A DNA stretch of 64,000 nt from Kitasatospora albolonga (GCA_002082585.1 CP020563.1:1420001-1484000), one strand, 5' to 3'. Counted from the first letter of the stretch, positions 1 through 8,592 are shown. A program made the numbers and translations. The notes: generated by a model not told the origin, from the letters alone.

Positions 1-1
1 C

Positions 2-199
2 GGGCGGGCGGCGCGGCTGCACCGCGCCGAGGGGGCGGCCTCGGTCGTCGTGGACTGCGAGTCGGGGTACGTACGCCTCGGTCTCGCCGGGGAGCTGGCC
101 CGGGAGCTGGGAGGCACCGCCGTCACGCTGGACGAGCTGCGGGCCGACTCGATCGCCGGGCTCGTCAAGGACGTCACCGCAGCCGGGAGGGCCGCTTAA
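2..199 (+). CDS. C-terminal end of a putative magnesium/cobalt chelatase subunit (partial)
   Basis: Only the last 65 codons lie in the window. They read through a segment with [16 protein letters not shown] and then TLDELRAD, as at the end of the ChlD/ChlI-like vWA chelatase that precedes cobO in actinobacterial cobalamin operons. Family knowledge suggests a role in cobalt insertion together with CobN, but neither the AAA+ nor the vWA core is visible here. The stop overlaps the next start (TAATG), which indicates translational coupling with cobO. The assignment rests on the tail and the gene order. Confidence 0.65.
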   Translation, partial: GRAARLHRAEGAASVVVDCESGYVRLGLAGELARELGGTAVTLDELRADSIAGLVKDVTAAGRAA

Positions 200-798
200 T
201 GCCGCAGGGACAGCCGATATCGGTGCCGGACGACGGGCTCACCACCCGTCAGCGCCGCAACCGCCCGCTCCTGTTCGTCCACACGGGCATCGGGAAGGGC
301 AAGTCGACCGCCGCCTTCGGGCTCGCGCTGCGGGCCTGGAACCAGGGGTGGCCGATCGGGGTGTTCCAGTTCGTGAAGTCGGCGAAGTGGAAGGTCGGCG
401 AGGAGAACGCGCTGAAGGTGCTCGGCGCGAGCGGCGAGGGCGGCACGGTCGACTGGCACAAGATGGGCGAGGGCTGGTCCTGGGTCCAGCGGGACGGCCA
501 GCTCGACAACGAGGAGAAGGCCCGCGAGGGCTGGGAGCAGGTCAAGCGGGACCTGGCGGCGGAGACGTACAAGCTGTACGTGCTCGACGAGTTCGCCTAT
601 CCGCTGCACTGGGGCTGGATCGACACCGACGAGGTCGTCGAGGTGATGCGGAACCGGCCCGGCACCCAGCATGTGGTGATCACCGGCCGCAACGCGCCGG
701 ACGCGCTGATCGAGGCCGCCGACCTGGTGACCGACATGTCGAAGGTCAAGCACCCGATGGACGCGGGGCAGAAGGGCCAGAGGGGCATCGAGTGGTGA
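199..798 (+). CDS. cobO: Cob(I)yrinic acid a,c-diamide adenosyltransferase (CobO/BtuR family)
   Basis: 199 residues, the usual CobO length. A P-loop GIGKGKST lies at residues 30-37, preceded by FVHT. LDEFAYPLHWGWID fills the middle, and the C-terminal block VVITGRNAP then MSKVKHPMDAGQKGQRGIEW is diagnostic of the family. The enzyme transfers the 5'-deoxyadenosyl group of ATP to cob(I)alamin precursors in the cytoplasm. The ATG overlaps the upstream chelatase stop, and the TGA is overlapped by the GTG of cobB, so three genes are coupled. One small oddity is Ile at position 31, where Asn is commoner in the P-loop (GNGKGKST). Confidence 0.95.
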   Translation: MPQGQPISVPDDGLTTRQRRNRPLLFVHTGIGKGKSTAAFGLALRAWNQGWPIGVFQFVKSAKWKVGEENALKVLGASGEGGTVDWHKMGEGWSWVQRDGQLDNEEKAREGWEQVKRDLAAETYKLYVLDEFAYPLHWGWIDTDEVVEVMRNRPGTQHVVITGRNAPDALIEAADLVTDMSKVKHPMDAGQKGQRGIEW

Positions 799-2141
799 GT
801 GTCCCCCGTCTGGTCATCGCCGCTCCGGCCTCCAACAGCGGCAAGACCACCGTCGCCACCGGTCTGATGGCCGCCTTCGCCGCGCGCGGGCTCGCCGTCT
901 CGCCGCACAAGGTGGGCCCGGACTACATCGATCCGGGCTACCACTCCCTGGCGACGGGCCGCCCCGGCCGGAATCTCGACGCGTACATGTGCGGGCCGGA
1001 GCTGGTCGCCCCGCTCTTCGCGCACGGGTCGGCGGGGTGCGACCTCGCCGTGGTCGAGGGCGTGATGGGGCTGTACGACGGTGCCTCGGGCCAGGGGGAG
1101 CTGGCGTCGACCGCGCAGGTGGCGAAGCTGCTGAAGGCACCGGTGGTGCTGGTGGTGGACGCCTCCTCGCAGTCGCGGTCGGTGGCGGCCCTGGTGCACG
1201 GGTTCGCCTCCTGGGACCCGGAGGTGCGGATCGGCGGGGTGATCCTGAACAAGGTGGCCTCGGACCGGCACGAGGCGCTGTTGCGGGACGCGTTGGACGA
1301 GTCCGGCCTGCCGGTGCTGGGCGTGATCCGGCGGGCCCCGCAGGTCGCGACGCCCTCGCGCCATCTGGGTCTGGTCCCGGTGGCCGAGCGGCAGGGCGAT
1401 GCGGTGGACGCCGTACGGGCCATGGGTGAGCGGGTGCGCGCCGGGTGCGACCTGGACGCACTGATGGCGCTGGCGCGGACGGCGCCCGCGCTGCCGGACG
1501 AGCCGTGGACACCGGCGTACGCCCCTGCGGAAGGTCCCCGGCCCGTCGTCGCCGTGGCGGGCGGGGCCGCGTTCACCTTCGCGTACGCGGAACACGCCGA
1601 GCTGCTGACGGCGGCCGGTGCGGAGGTCGTGGTCTTCGACCCGCTGCGGGACGAGAAGCTCCCGGCGGGAACGGCGGGGCTCGTGATCGGCGGCGGGTTC
1701 CCGGAGGTGTACGCCCCCGAGCTGTCCGCCAACGAGCCGCTGCGGCGGGCGGTGACCGAGCTGGCCCTGAGCGGCGCCCCGGTGGCGGCCGAGTGCGCGG
1801 GGCTGCTGTATCTGGCGCGGGAGCTGGACGGGAAGCCGATGTGCGGGGTGCTGGACGCGGAGGCCCGGATGTCGGAGCGGCTCACGCTCGGCTACCGGCA
1901 GGCGGTGGCGGTCTCGGACAGCCCGCTGGCGGCGGCCGGGACCCGGCTGCGGGGGCACGAGTTCCACCGGACGGTGCTGGAGCCCGGGGCGGGTCCGGTG
2001 CCCGCCTGGGGGATGCACCAGCCGGAGCGGCGGGTCGAGGGGTACGTCCAGCGGGGCGTGCACGCGAGCTATCTGCACACCCACTGGGCGGCGTCGCCGG
2101 AGGTGGCCCGCCGGTTCCTGGAGCACTGCCGGGCGCGGTGA
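795..2141 (+). CDS. cobB: Cobyrinic acid a,c-diamide synthase (CobB/CbiA)
   Basis: 448 residues from the GTG that overlaps the cobO stop (GTGA); a second GTG directly before it is an alternative. The N-terminal dethiobiotin-synthetase-like domain has Walker A ASNSGKTT at about 12-19, HKVGPDYIDPGYH and VEGVMGLYDG. The C-terminal class-I glutamine amidotransferase domain carries the nucleophile Cys at about 334 (AAECAGLLYL), HEFHRT and the catalytic-type HASYLHTHW near the end. It amidates the a and c side chains of (hydrogeno)byrinic acid with glutamine and ATP. It follows cobO directly in the cobalamin operon and appears to be its last gene here, since the next gene faces the other way. Confidence 0.95.
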   Translation: MSVPRLVIAAPASNSGKTTVATGLMAAFAARGLAVSPHKVGPDYIDPGYHSLATGRPGRNLDAYMCGPELVAPLFAHGSAGCDLAVVEGVMGLYDGASGQGELASTAQVAKLLKAPVVLVVDASSQSRSVAALVHGFASWDPEVRIGGVILNKVASDRHEALLRDALDESGLPVLGVIRRAPQVATPSRHLGLVPVAERQGDAVDAVRAMGERVRAGCDLDALMALARTAPALPDEPWTPAYAPAEGPRPVVAVAGGAAFTFAYAEHAELLTAAGAEVVVFDPLRDEKLPAGTAGLVIGGGFPEVYAPELSANEPLRRAVTELALSGAPVAAECAGLLYLARELDGKPMCGVLDAEARMSERLTLGYRQAVAVSDSPLAAAGTRLRGHEFHRTVLEPGAGPVPAWGMHQPERRVEGYVQRGVHASYLHTHWAASPEVARRFLEHCRAR

Positions 2142-2175
2142 GGCGTACAAGGGCGTGCAGAGGCGCACGTGCGGC

Positions 2176-2898
2176 TCACTCCGCGATGCCGACCACCAGC
2201 CAGATGAAGCCCACGCCCCCGATGGTGCAGAGAAGGGTGGAGCGGGCGGGATGGGTGTGGTGTGCCTCGGGAAGAATCTCGGCGGCGGCCAGGTAGAGCA
2301 GCGCTCCGCCGAAGAAACCGAGATAGCCGCCGAGCAGTTCCTCCGGAAGGGTGAACAGCAGGGTGGACGCGGCGCCCACGACCGGTGCCAGGGCGGCCGC
2401 GAACAGCATCAGGAGCGCCTTGCGGCGGGCGTTCCCGTAAAGACTGGTGAGGGTGTACGTGTTGAATCCGTCGGCGAAGTCATGACTGATCACCGCCAGC
2501 GCGACGGCCACGCCCATGGAGCCGCTGATCTGGAAGGCGGCGCCGAGCGCGATGCCGTCCATCAGGCTGTGGCCGACCATCGCGGCGGCCGCCGCCAGCC
2601 CCACCTGCGGCACCCGCTGCCCGTCCGCCCCGTGTGCCACCTGGCGGGCGGCGAGCAGCCGCTCGACCAGATGGGCCACCAGGAAGCCGCCGACGAACAG
2701 CAGCAGCGCCGCGGGCACCCCGAACACCGGGGTCCCCGCCGCCTCCAGGGCCTCCGGCAGGAGGTCCAGGCCGACCACTCCGAGCATCAGCCCGCCCGCG
2801 AGGCCGAGCACCAGATGGCGGCGGTCGGTGACGCGTTGCGCGACCCAGCCGCCGGCCAGAGTCATCAGGAACGCGCCGAGCGCGACGAACACCGCCAT
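2176..2898 (-). CDS. ZIP family divalent metal transporter
   Basis: 240 residues with about eight hydrophobic segments, matching bacterial ZIP/ZupT-GufA proteins. The two paired metal-site helices are visible: GHSLMDGIALGAAF and ISHDFADGFNTYT, supplying His and Asp ligands in the H-x3-D arrangement. The position inside a cobalamin region suggests uptake of zinc or another divalent metal, possibly cobalt, but specificity cannot be read from sequence. It converges with cobB 34 bp away and starts at the ATG preceded by an A-rich stretch with no strong ribosome site. Confidence 0.85.
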   Translation of the reverse strand: MAVFVALGAFLMTLAGGWVAQRVTDRRHLVLGLAGGLMLGVVGLDLLPEALEAAGTPVFGVPAALLLFVGGFLVAHLVERLLAARQVAHGADGQRVPQVGLAAAAAMVGHSLMDGIALGAAFQISGSMGVAVALAVISHDFADGFNTYTLTSLYGNARRKALLMLFAAALAPVVGAASTLLFTLPEELLGGYLGFFGGALLYLAAAEILPEAHHTHPARSTLLCTIGGVGFIWLVVGIAE

Positions 2899-3068
2899 GG
2901 GGTCTTGCTAGTCGATCGACCCCGTCGGCCGCATCTCAGGGTGTCCTTACCGGGGTCGCCCGCACCCACCCGTACGCCCGGGTCCGTGAGCCGTACGGCC
3001 GCCGGGTCCGTGACCGTATACGGCACAGCTCCACCCCCCACCGCTTGATGTGAAAGGCAGGCTCCGCC

Positions 3069-3104
3069 ATGACGAGCACCCCGCCCCCAGGAACCCGCCC
3101 ATGA
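3069..3104 (+). other. Possible 11-codon upstream reading frame overlapping the cobC-fusion start
   Basis: An ATG at 3069 opens an 11-codon frame (MTSTPPPGTRP) whose TGA overlaps the ATG at 3101 in the ATGA arrangement typical of translational coupling. A G/A-rich stretch (GTGAAAGGCAGG) precedes it. It could be a coupling leader or the relic of a deleted coding start. Chance is a real alternative because stop codons are rare at this GC content. Confidence 0.2.
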
Positions 3105-4702
3105 CCGGAGCCGCCGACCGCCCCGCCCCGGCCGCCCCCGGGCCCGGTGCGCGGAACCTGGTCGTCGGGGTCGGCGCCCGCCGGGGCGCGCCGCCCGACG
3201 AGGTGTTCGGCCTGATCGAGGAGACCCTGCGCGGGGCGGGGCTGCGTACCGCCGATGTGGCGGAGGTGGCGACGGTCGACGCGAAGGCGGACGAGCCGGG
3301 GATCGTGGGGGCCGCCGCCCGGCTCGGGGTGCCGGTGCGGACGTATCCGGCGGCCGCGCTGGCGGAGGTGCGGGTGCCGAATCCGTCGGGTGCGCCGGGC
3401 GGGGCGGTGGGCACGCCGTCGGTGGCGGAGGCGGCGGCGCTGATCGGCGCGGACGAGCTGGTGGTGGAGAAGTCCGTCGGAGCGGGGCGCGCGACCTGCG
3501 CGGTGGCACGCCGGTTTCCGGCCGTCCTTGCGCCTTTCCCTGTTTCCGGCGAGAAAACTTCCACCCCACCCGTGACGGAAGGCCCCCGGCCGTTCACCAT
3601 GACAGCCATGAATCCCCCCACACATCCCCCCACGCGGGACATCGAGAGCGCCGGGCCCGACCTGCGCCACCACGGAGACGCGGAGGTGCGCGGCGAGAAT
3701 CTGACCGATCTCGCGGTGAACGTCCGCACCCACACACCACCGGAGTGGCTGCGCCAGCGGATAGCCGCGTCCCTGGTCTCGCTGGCCGCCTACCCCGACG
3801 GCACGGCGGCCCGGGAGGCGGTCGCCGAGCGGCACGGACTGCCGGTGGAGCGCGTTCTGCTGACGGCGGGCGCGGCCGAGGCGTTCGTCCTGATCGCCCG
3901 GGCGCTGCCGGCCCGCTGTCCGGTGGTCGTGCATCCGCAGTTCACCGAGCCGGAGGCGGCGCTGCGGGCGGCCGGGCACCGGGTGGGGCGGGTGCTGCTG
4001 CGGGCGGAGGACGGTTTCCGGCTCGATCCGGCGGCGGTGCCGGAGGAGGCGGACCTGGTGGTGGTCGGCAACCCGACCAACCCGACGTCGGTGCTGCACT
4101 CGGCGGCCCTGCTGGAGCGGCTGGCCAGACCGGGGCGGACGCTGGTGGTCGACGAGGCGTTCATGGACGTCGTGCCGGGCGAGCGTGAGGCGCTGTGCGG
4201 GCGTACGGACATCCCGGGGCTCGTGGTGCTGCGCAGCCTCACCAAGACCTGGGGGCTGGCCGGGCTGCGGATCGGTTACGTCCTGGCCGCCCCGGAGACG
4301 GTAGCGCTGCTCGCCGACGCGCAGCCGCTGTGGCCGGTGTCGTCCCCGGCGCTGGCGGCGGCCCAGGCGTGCATGGAGCCGAGGGCGCTGGTGGAGGCTG
4401 CGGAGGCGGCGGACCGGATCACGGTGGACCGGGCCCATCTGCTGGCCGGGCTCGCGGAGTTCAGCGAGGTGCGGGTGGTGGAGGCGGCCCGGGGGCCGTT
4501 CGTCCTGGTCCGGCTGGAGCGGGCGGCGGAGATCCGGGAGCGGCTGCGGCTGCTGGGCTTCGCGGCCCGGCGCGGGGACACGTTCCCGGGGCTGGGGCCG
4601 CAGTGGCTGCGGCTCGCCGTCCGTGACCGGGCGACGACGAACCGCTTCCTCCAGGCCCTGGACCAGGCGGTGCAGGCGCTGCCCGCACGGACGGGGCGCT
4701 GA
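3101..4702 (+). CDS. cobC: Fused cobalamin biosynthesis protein: CbiG/CobE-like domain plus CobC-type PLP decarboxylase
   Basis: 533 residues. Residues 1-140 look like the C-terminal CbiG/CobE domain (LVVGVGARRGAPPDEV, VATVDAKADEPGI, GTPSVAEAAAL, ELVVEKS). Residues from about 170 form a histidinol-phosphate-aminotransferase fold of the CobC (threonine-phosphate decarboxylase, Rv2231c-like) type: VVGNPTNPTSVL, VVDEAFMD and the PLP lysine in LRSLTKTWGLAGLRIGY. CobC would supply aminopropanol phosphate for the nucleotide loop. The join at about 3514-3610 has many A/T third positions (GCA TTT CTT CCT CCT GTT AAA ACT), unlike the flanks, and holds in-frame ATGs at 3599 and 3608. Translation as two proteins is therefore possible. 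ATG 3101 is chosen for the AGGAA just upstream; GTG 3050 is an alternative. Confidence 0.85.
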   Translation: MTGAADRPAPAAPGPGARNLVVGVGARRGAPPDEVFGLIEETLRGAGLRTADVAEVATVDAKADEPGIVGAAARLGVPVRTYPAAALAEVRVPNPSGAPGGAVGTPSVAEAAALIGADELVVEKSVGAGRATCAVARRFPAVLAPFPVSGEKTSTPPVTEGPRPFTMTAMNPPTHPPTRDIESAGPDLRHHGDAEVRGENLTDLAVNVRTHTPPEWLRQRIAASLVSLAAYPDGTAAREAVAERHGLPVERVLLTAGAAEAFVLIARALPARCPVVVHPQFTEPEAALRAAGHRVGRVLLRAEDGFRLDPAAVPEEADLVVVGNPTNPTSVLHSAALLERLARPGRTLVVDEAFMDVVPGEREALCGRTDIPGLVVLRSLTKTWGLAGLRIGYVLAAPETVALLADAQPLWPVSSPALAAAQACMEPRALVEAAEAADRITVDRAHLLAGLAEFSEVRVVEAARGPFVLVRLERAAEIRERLRLLGFAARRGDTFPGLGPQWLRLAVRDRATTNRFLQALDQAVQALPARTGR

Positions 4703-4750
4703 GGGAGGGACCGGAGGGGCGGCGTCCCGTCGTACGGACGCCGCTCCCGG

Positions 4751-4871
4751 TCCCGTCCGGGAGTCGGGGTCAGGCGGGCCGCCGCCCCGGTTCCGTACGG
4801 GAGTCGGGTCCAACCCGACCGCCGCCCCCGGTTCCGTACAGGATCAGGGGCGGCCGGACCGCCGCCCCCGC
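4751..4871. repeat. Three imperfect tandem copies of a 40-41 bp G/C-rich unit
   Basis: Units at 4751-4790, 4791-4831 and 4832-4871 share the pattern TNCCGTNCGGGAGTCGGG, a variable centre, then GACCGCCGCCCCCGG. They fill nearly all the space between two convergent genes. Their role is unknown; they could be a terminator-like or recombination-generated array. Confidence 0.75.
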
Positions 4872-4889
4872 CCCGTGCGAGGCTCCGGA

Positions 4890-5942
4890 TCAGCTCTGGG
4901 CGCCGCCGCTGCGCCTGCGGGCGATCACCGTGGCGCCCGCGCCGACCGCCAGCAGCAGGGCCGCGCCGCCCGCGAGGTACGGGGTGGTGGAGCTGCCGCC
5001 GGTCTCGGCGAGGTTGGCCGTGGTGGGGGCGGTGCCCGCGTCGGAGCCGGTCTGCGGCTTCACGTCGCCGCCACCGCTCTTGCCGTCGTCGCCCTTGTCG
5101 CCGGTGGCGCCACCGTCCGTGGAACCACCTGTCGTACCGCCGTCCGTGGAACCGCCCGTGTCGCCGCCCGTGGAGCCGCCGTCCGTTGCACCGCCGTCGC
5201 TCCCGCCCGGCTTCTCGGGCGTCTTGGGCTCCTTCGGCGTCTCGCAGGTCGCCCCGGCGAGGGTGACCTCTCCGTTCACCTCGGCCACGTTGAGGTTGAG
5301 CGGGTTGACCGCGACCTTGAGCTGGAGCGCCGTCGCGGCGGCCGTACGGGAGGTGGTCTCCGTCTTCGACAGGTCGAGGCTGACCTCGCCGACGCCCGGC
5401 ACCGCCACCCGGGTCGGGCCGCCCGCGCTGAGCGTCACCTTCTTGCCGAGCACCTTCACATGACCGAGCACGTTCGACTCGGCGACGGGCTCCTTGCCGA
5501 CCTCGCAGAGCGCCTTGGAGGTCACCTTCTCGACCTCGATGAGCGAGAGAGCCGGCAGACCGGGGACATGGACCCGGGCCTTCGCGAGGTTGGTGTACCC
5601 CTTGGCCCGGTGCTCGTCGGCCGTGGCCTCCGCCGTGGCCACGTCGGCGCGCAGGATGCTGACCGGCTCCCCGCCCTCCACGCCGTCCAGGTTCACGGTG
5701 AGCGCGGTCTTCTCGGCGCTGGCCGGGGCCTGCACCTCGTTGAGCGTGACCTTCAGGGGCACCTGGACGGACTTGTTGAGGAGCGAGACGTCGAGCCCGG
5801 TACGGAGCACGACCGCGCTCGCCCTGCCCTCGCCGCCGGTCGCGGGCGTCGCCGGGGCCGCCTGCGCGGGGACGGCGGCGGACAGGGCGACGGCGGCGGT
5901 GGTGACCGCCAGGGCGGCGAGACGGAAGGTGTTGCTGTTCAA
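4890..5942 (-). CDS. Secreted LAETG-anchored cell-surface protein (SCO1860-like)
   Basis: 350 residues from a TTG start preceded by a GGGGGT ribosome site. The N-terminus is a clear signal peptide (basic NTFR, hydrophobic LAALAVTTAAVALSAA, AQA cleavage). A mature beta-rich domain of about 220 residues contains two Cys (CEV and CET). A Gly/Ser/Thr/Asp-rich wall spacer of about 70 residues follows. The sortase motif LAETG lies at about 311-315, with a hydrophobic helix and the basic tail ARRR behind it. LAETG is the preferred motif of Streptomyces class E sortases, so the protein is inferred to be linked to peptidoglycan. Function is unknown. Longer starts (ATG 5999) would bury the signal peptide and are less likely. 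Confidence 0.85.
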   Translation of the reverse strand: MNSNTFRLAALAVTTAAVALSAAVPAQAAPATPATGGEGRASAVVLRTGLDVSLLNKSVQVPLKVTLNEVQAPASAEKTALTVNLDGVEGGEPVSILRADVATAEATADEHRAKGYTNLAKARVHVPGLPALSLIEVEKVTSKALCEVGKEPVAESNVLGHVKVLGKKVTLSAGGPTRVAVPGVGEVSLDLSKTETTSRTAAATALQLKVAVNPLNLNVAEVNGEVTLAGATCETPKEPKTPEKPGGSDGGATDGGSTGGDTGGSTDGGTTGGSTDGGATGDKGDDGKSGGGDVKPQTGSDAGTAPTTANLAETGGSSTTPYLAGGAALLLAVGAGATVIARRRSGGAQS

Positions 5943-5971
5943 GATGGTGGAACCCCCACAAGAGACATGGA

Positions 5972-6015
5972 GCCACCGGCACAGCCCAATGGGGGACATC
6001 GCCCGTGCCGGTGGC
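5972..6015 (-). promoter_or_regulatory. 11-bp perfect inverted repeat in the 5' leader of the LAETG gene
   Basis: GCCACCGGCAC (5972-5982) and GTGCCGGTGGC (6005-6015) are perfect complements separated by 22 nt. In RNA of the minus strand they form a stem ending about 30 nt before the TTG start. It could be a leader stem affecting translation or stability, or an operator. The rest of the 240 bp up to 6254 shows no gene. Confidence 0.6.
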
Positions 6016-6254
6016 CTCGACTCCGTGAATCTTTACGCACTGTGGGTGAACTGGCGGACACCTGGCGTGAGTTCACCCCAAAGGGGGGTTTCCGCGCGCA
6101 TATTCGAATCTTTCGGCACGTGCGTTCCCTCCCGCCCCTCCCCGTCACCCGTTTCACACCGTGTCGGCCGGGGCGCATCCGCGAGCGGAGAGAGCTCAAC
6201 GAGCCGGAGCCCGTATCCGTCACTGCCCGTCAACCCGGCGCACCATCCGGCCTG

Positions 6255-7367
6255 TCAGCCGACCACACGCCCGTTCAGCACGATGTGGCGCGGGGCGGCC
6301 AGCACCCGGACATCGGCGCGCGGGTCCTCGTCGTACACGACCAGGTCCGCCGGAGCGCCCTCCTCCAGCGCCGGCCGCCCCAGCCACCGCCTCGCCCCCC
6401 ACGCGGTGGCGGAGAGGGCCTCCAGGGGCGGGATGCCCGCCTTCACCAGCTCGGCGACCTCCCCCGCGACCAGGCCGTGCGCCAGCGAGCCGCCCGCGTC
6501 GGTGCCGACGTAGACCGGGATGCCCGCGTCGTACGCGGCCCGGACGGTGTCGTACCGCCGCTCGTACAGCTGCCGCATATGCGCCGACCAGCGCGGGAAC
6601 TTGGCCTCGCCGCCCGCCGCGAGGTCGGGGAACGTGGCGATGTTGACCAGCGTCGGGACGATCGCGACCCCGCGCTCCGCGAAGAGCGGGATGGTCTCCT
6701 CGGTGAGGCCGGTGGCGTGCTCGACGCAGTCGATGCCCGCCTCCACCAGATCGCGCAGCGCGGCCTCGGCGAAGCAGTGCGCGGTGACGCGGGCGCCCAG
6801 CCGGTGCGCCTCGGCGATGGCCGCCTCGACCTCGCCGCGCGGCCAGCAGGCGGTCAGGTCGCCCGCGTCCCGGTCGATCCAGTCCCCCACCAGCTTGACC
6901 CAGCCGTCGCCGCGCCGGGCCTCCCGGGCGACGTACGCGACGAGGTCGCCGGGCTCGATCTCATGGGCGTAGTTACGGATGTAGCGGCGGGTCCTGGCGA
7001 TATGGCGGCCCGCCCGGATGATCTTCGGCAGGTCCTCGCGGTCGTCGGTCCACCGGGTGTCGGAGGGCGATCCGGCGTCCCGGATGAGCAGGGTCCCGGC
7101 GCCCCGGTCGGTGAGCGCCTGCTTCTCCGCCGTGGCCGCGTCGACCGGGCCGTGCGCGTCCAGCCCCACATGGCAGTGCGCGTCGACGAGTCCGGGCAGC
7201 GCCCAGCCCGTCACGGTCTGCGCGTCCTCCGCGCCCGGGGGCCGCTCGTAGGTGATCCGCCCGCCGACGGCCCACAGTTCGTCGCGCACCTCGTCCGGGC
7301 CGACGAGGACCCGACCCTTCACCCGCAGCACCGGCAGCCGCTCCCGATCCCTCACCTGATCACTCAT
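6255..7367 (-). CDS. Amidohydrolase family metal-dependent hydrolase
   Basis: 370 residues, typical of imidazolonepropionase/prolidase-like amidohydrolases. The metal-binding HxH is in GLVDAHCHVGLD, later histidines are in ARVTAHCF and CVEHATG, and the catalytic-type aspartate is in YVGTDAGGS. The C-terminus (GRPALEEGAPADLVVYDEDP) is the usual beta-sandwich closure. It should hydrolyse a cyclic amide or amine substrate in the cytoplasm, but the substrate is not predictable. The ATG lies 111 bp from the divergent PLP gene, so the two share a promoter region. Confidence 0.88.
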   Translation of the reverse strand: MSDQVRDRERLPVLRVKGRVLVGPDEVRDELWAVGGRITYERPPGAEDAQTVTGWALPGLVDAHCHVGLDAHGPVDAATAEKQALTDRGAGTLLIRDAGSPSDTRWTDDREDLPKIIRAGRHIARTRRYIRNYAHEIEPGDLVAYVAREARRGDGWVKLVGDWIDRDAGDLTACWPRGEVEAAIAEAHRLGARVTAHCFAEAALRDLVEAGIDCVEHATGLTEETIPLFAERGVAIVPTLVNIATFPDLAAGGEAKFPRWSAHMRQLYERRYDTVRAAYDAGIPVYVGTDAGGSLAHGLVAGEVAELVKAGIPPLEALSATAWGARRWLGRPALEEGAPADLVVYDEDPRADVRVLAAPRHIVLNGRVVG

Positions 7368-7478
7368 AGGCGGCACTGTACGAGGCCGTCGGTAGGCTGC
7401 TGGAGCCTTTCGACCACCGAGCCGACCGCCCGACCAACGCCGCTTCGGCCGCCGAACGAATCCGGAGAGAGCCTCACC

Positions 7479-8585
7479 GTGACGCACCCCTTCCTCGACC
7501 TTCCCCCGCTGACCGCCGCGCGCTTCGCGGCCATCGAGCGCCGGGTGGCCGCCCTCCTCGCCACCGGGCAGGACGTCGTCATCACGCAAGGGGAGGCGCT
7601 GCTGCCCCTGGAGGGGTGCATCCGCAGCGGTGCCCGGCCCGGCTCGACCGCGCTGAACGTGGTCACCGGACCGTACGGGCAGACCTTCGGCAACTGGCTG
7701 CGCGACTGCGGCGCCCAGGTCGTCGACCTCACCGTGCCCTTCCACACGGCGGTCACCGCCGACCAGGTCGCCGAGGCGCTCGCCGAGCACCCGGAGATCG
7801 ACTTCGTCTCGCTGGTGCACGCGGAGGCGGCCACCGGCAACACCAACCCGGTCGCGGAGATCGGTGAGGTGGTCCGGGCGCACGGGGCGCTGTTCATGCT
7901 GGACGCGGTCGCCTCGGTGGGCGCCGAGCCGCTGCTGCCGGACGCCTGGGGCGTGGACCTGTGCGTGATCGGCGCGCAGAAGGCGATGGGCGGTCCGGCC
8001 GGGGTGTCGGCGGTCTCGGTGAGCGGGCGGGCCTGGGAGCGGTTCGCCGCCAACCCGGCCGCCCCGCGCCGCTCGTACCTCTCGTTGCTGGACTGGAAGG
8101 AGCGCTGGATCGACGCGGGCCGCACGGCGCTGCCGCACGCCCCGGCGCAGCTGGAGATGCTGGGGCTCGAAGCGTGCCTGGAGCGGATCGAGGAGGACGG
8201 CGCGGACACCGTGATGGCCCGCCACGCGGCGGCCGCCGCGGCGACCCGGGCGGGTGCGGTGGCGCTCGGCGGCGGTCTGGAGCCGTACGTCCACGAGGCC
8301 CGGGACGCCGCTCCGGTGGCCACGACGCTGCGCGCCCCGGCGGGGACCGACGCAGCCGCGCTGGTCGCGCGGGCGCTGGAGATCGAGCCCTCGCTGCCGC
8401 TCGTCGCAGGCGGCGGGGCGCTGGCCAAGGAGATGATCCGGGTCAATCACTACGGGGCGGACGCGACGCGGCACGCGGTGCTGACCTCGCTCGCGGCTGT
8501 GGGGGCGGCGCTGAACGGTGCGGGCCGACGGGTCGACTTCGATGCTGCCCGTCACGCGGTGGCGGAAACCTCGCCGGGCCTCTGA
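7479..8585 (+). CDS. Class-V PLP aminotransferase-like enzyme
   Basis: 368 residues from a GTG with GGAGAGA ten bases upstream. Features of the serine-glyoxylate/purine-catabolism aminotransferase subgroup are visible: ALNVVTGPYGQTFGNWL for phosphate binding, LVHAEAATGNTNPV, FMLDAVASVG for the pyridine aspartate, and the Schiff-base lysine in CVIGAQKAMGGPAGVS. The substrate is unknown. It is divergent from the amidohydrolase and is followed by a very strong terminator, so it is probably monocistronic. Confidence 0.85.
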   Translation: MTHPFLDLPPLTAARFAAIERRVAALLATGQDVVITQGEALLPLEGCIRSGARPGSTALNVVTGPYGQTFGNWLRDCGAQVVDLTVPFHTAVTADQVAEALAEHPEIDFVSLVHAEAATGNTNPVAEIGEVVRAHGALFMLDAVASVGAEPLLPDAWGVDLCVIGAQKAMGGPAGVSAVSVSGRAWERFAANPAAPRRSYLSLLDWKERWIDAGRTALPHAPAQLEMLGLEACLERIEEDGADTVMARHAAAAAATRAGAVALGGGLEPYVHEARDAAPVATTLRAPAGTDAAALVARALEIEPSLPLVAGGGALAKEMIRVNHYGADATRHAVLTSLAAVGAALNGAGRRVDFDAARHAVAETSPGL

Positions 8586-8592
8586 TACGCAT

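Noticed and set aside
2899..3100. Cobalamin riboswitch before the cobC fusion gene
   Set aside because: No B12-box-like conserved core or multi-arm structure could be recognised by eye.
2936..4813. Long open frame opposite the cobC fusion
   Set aside because: It is antisense to a well-recognised gene, has Arg/Pro/Gly-rich composition and no domain; an artefact of high GC.
4623..7478. Long N-terminal extension of the class-V PLP gene
   Set aside because: The extension is antisense to two recognised genes. The family-like sequence begins at GTG 7479 with a ribosome site.
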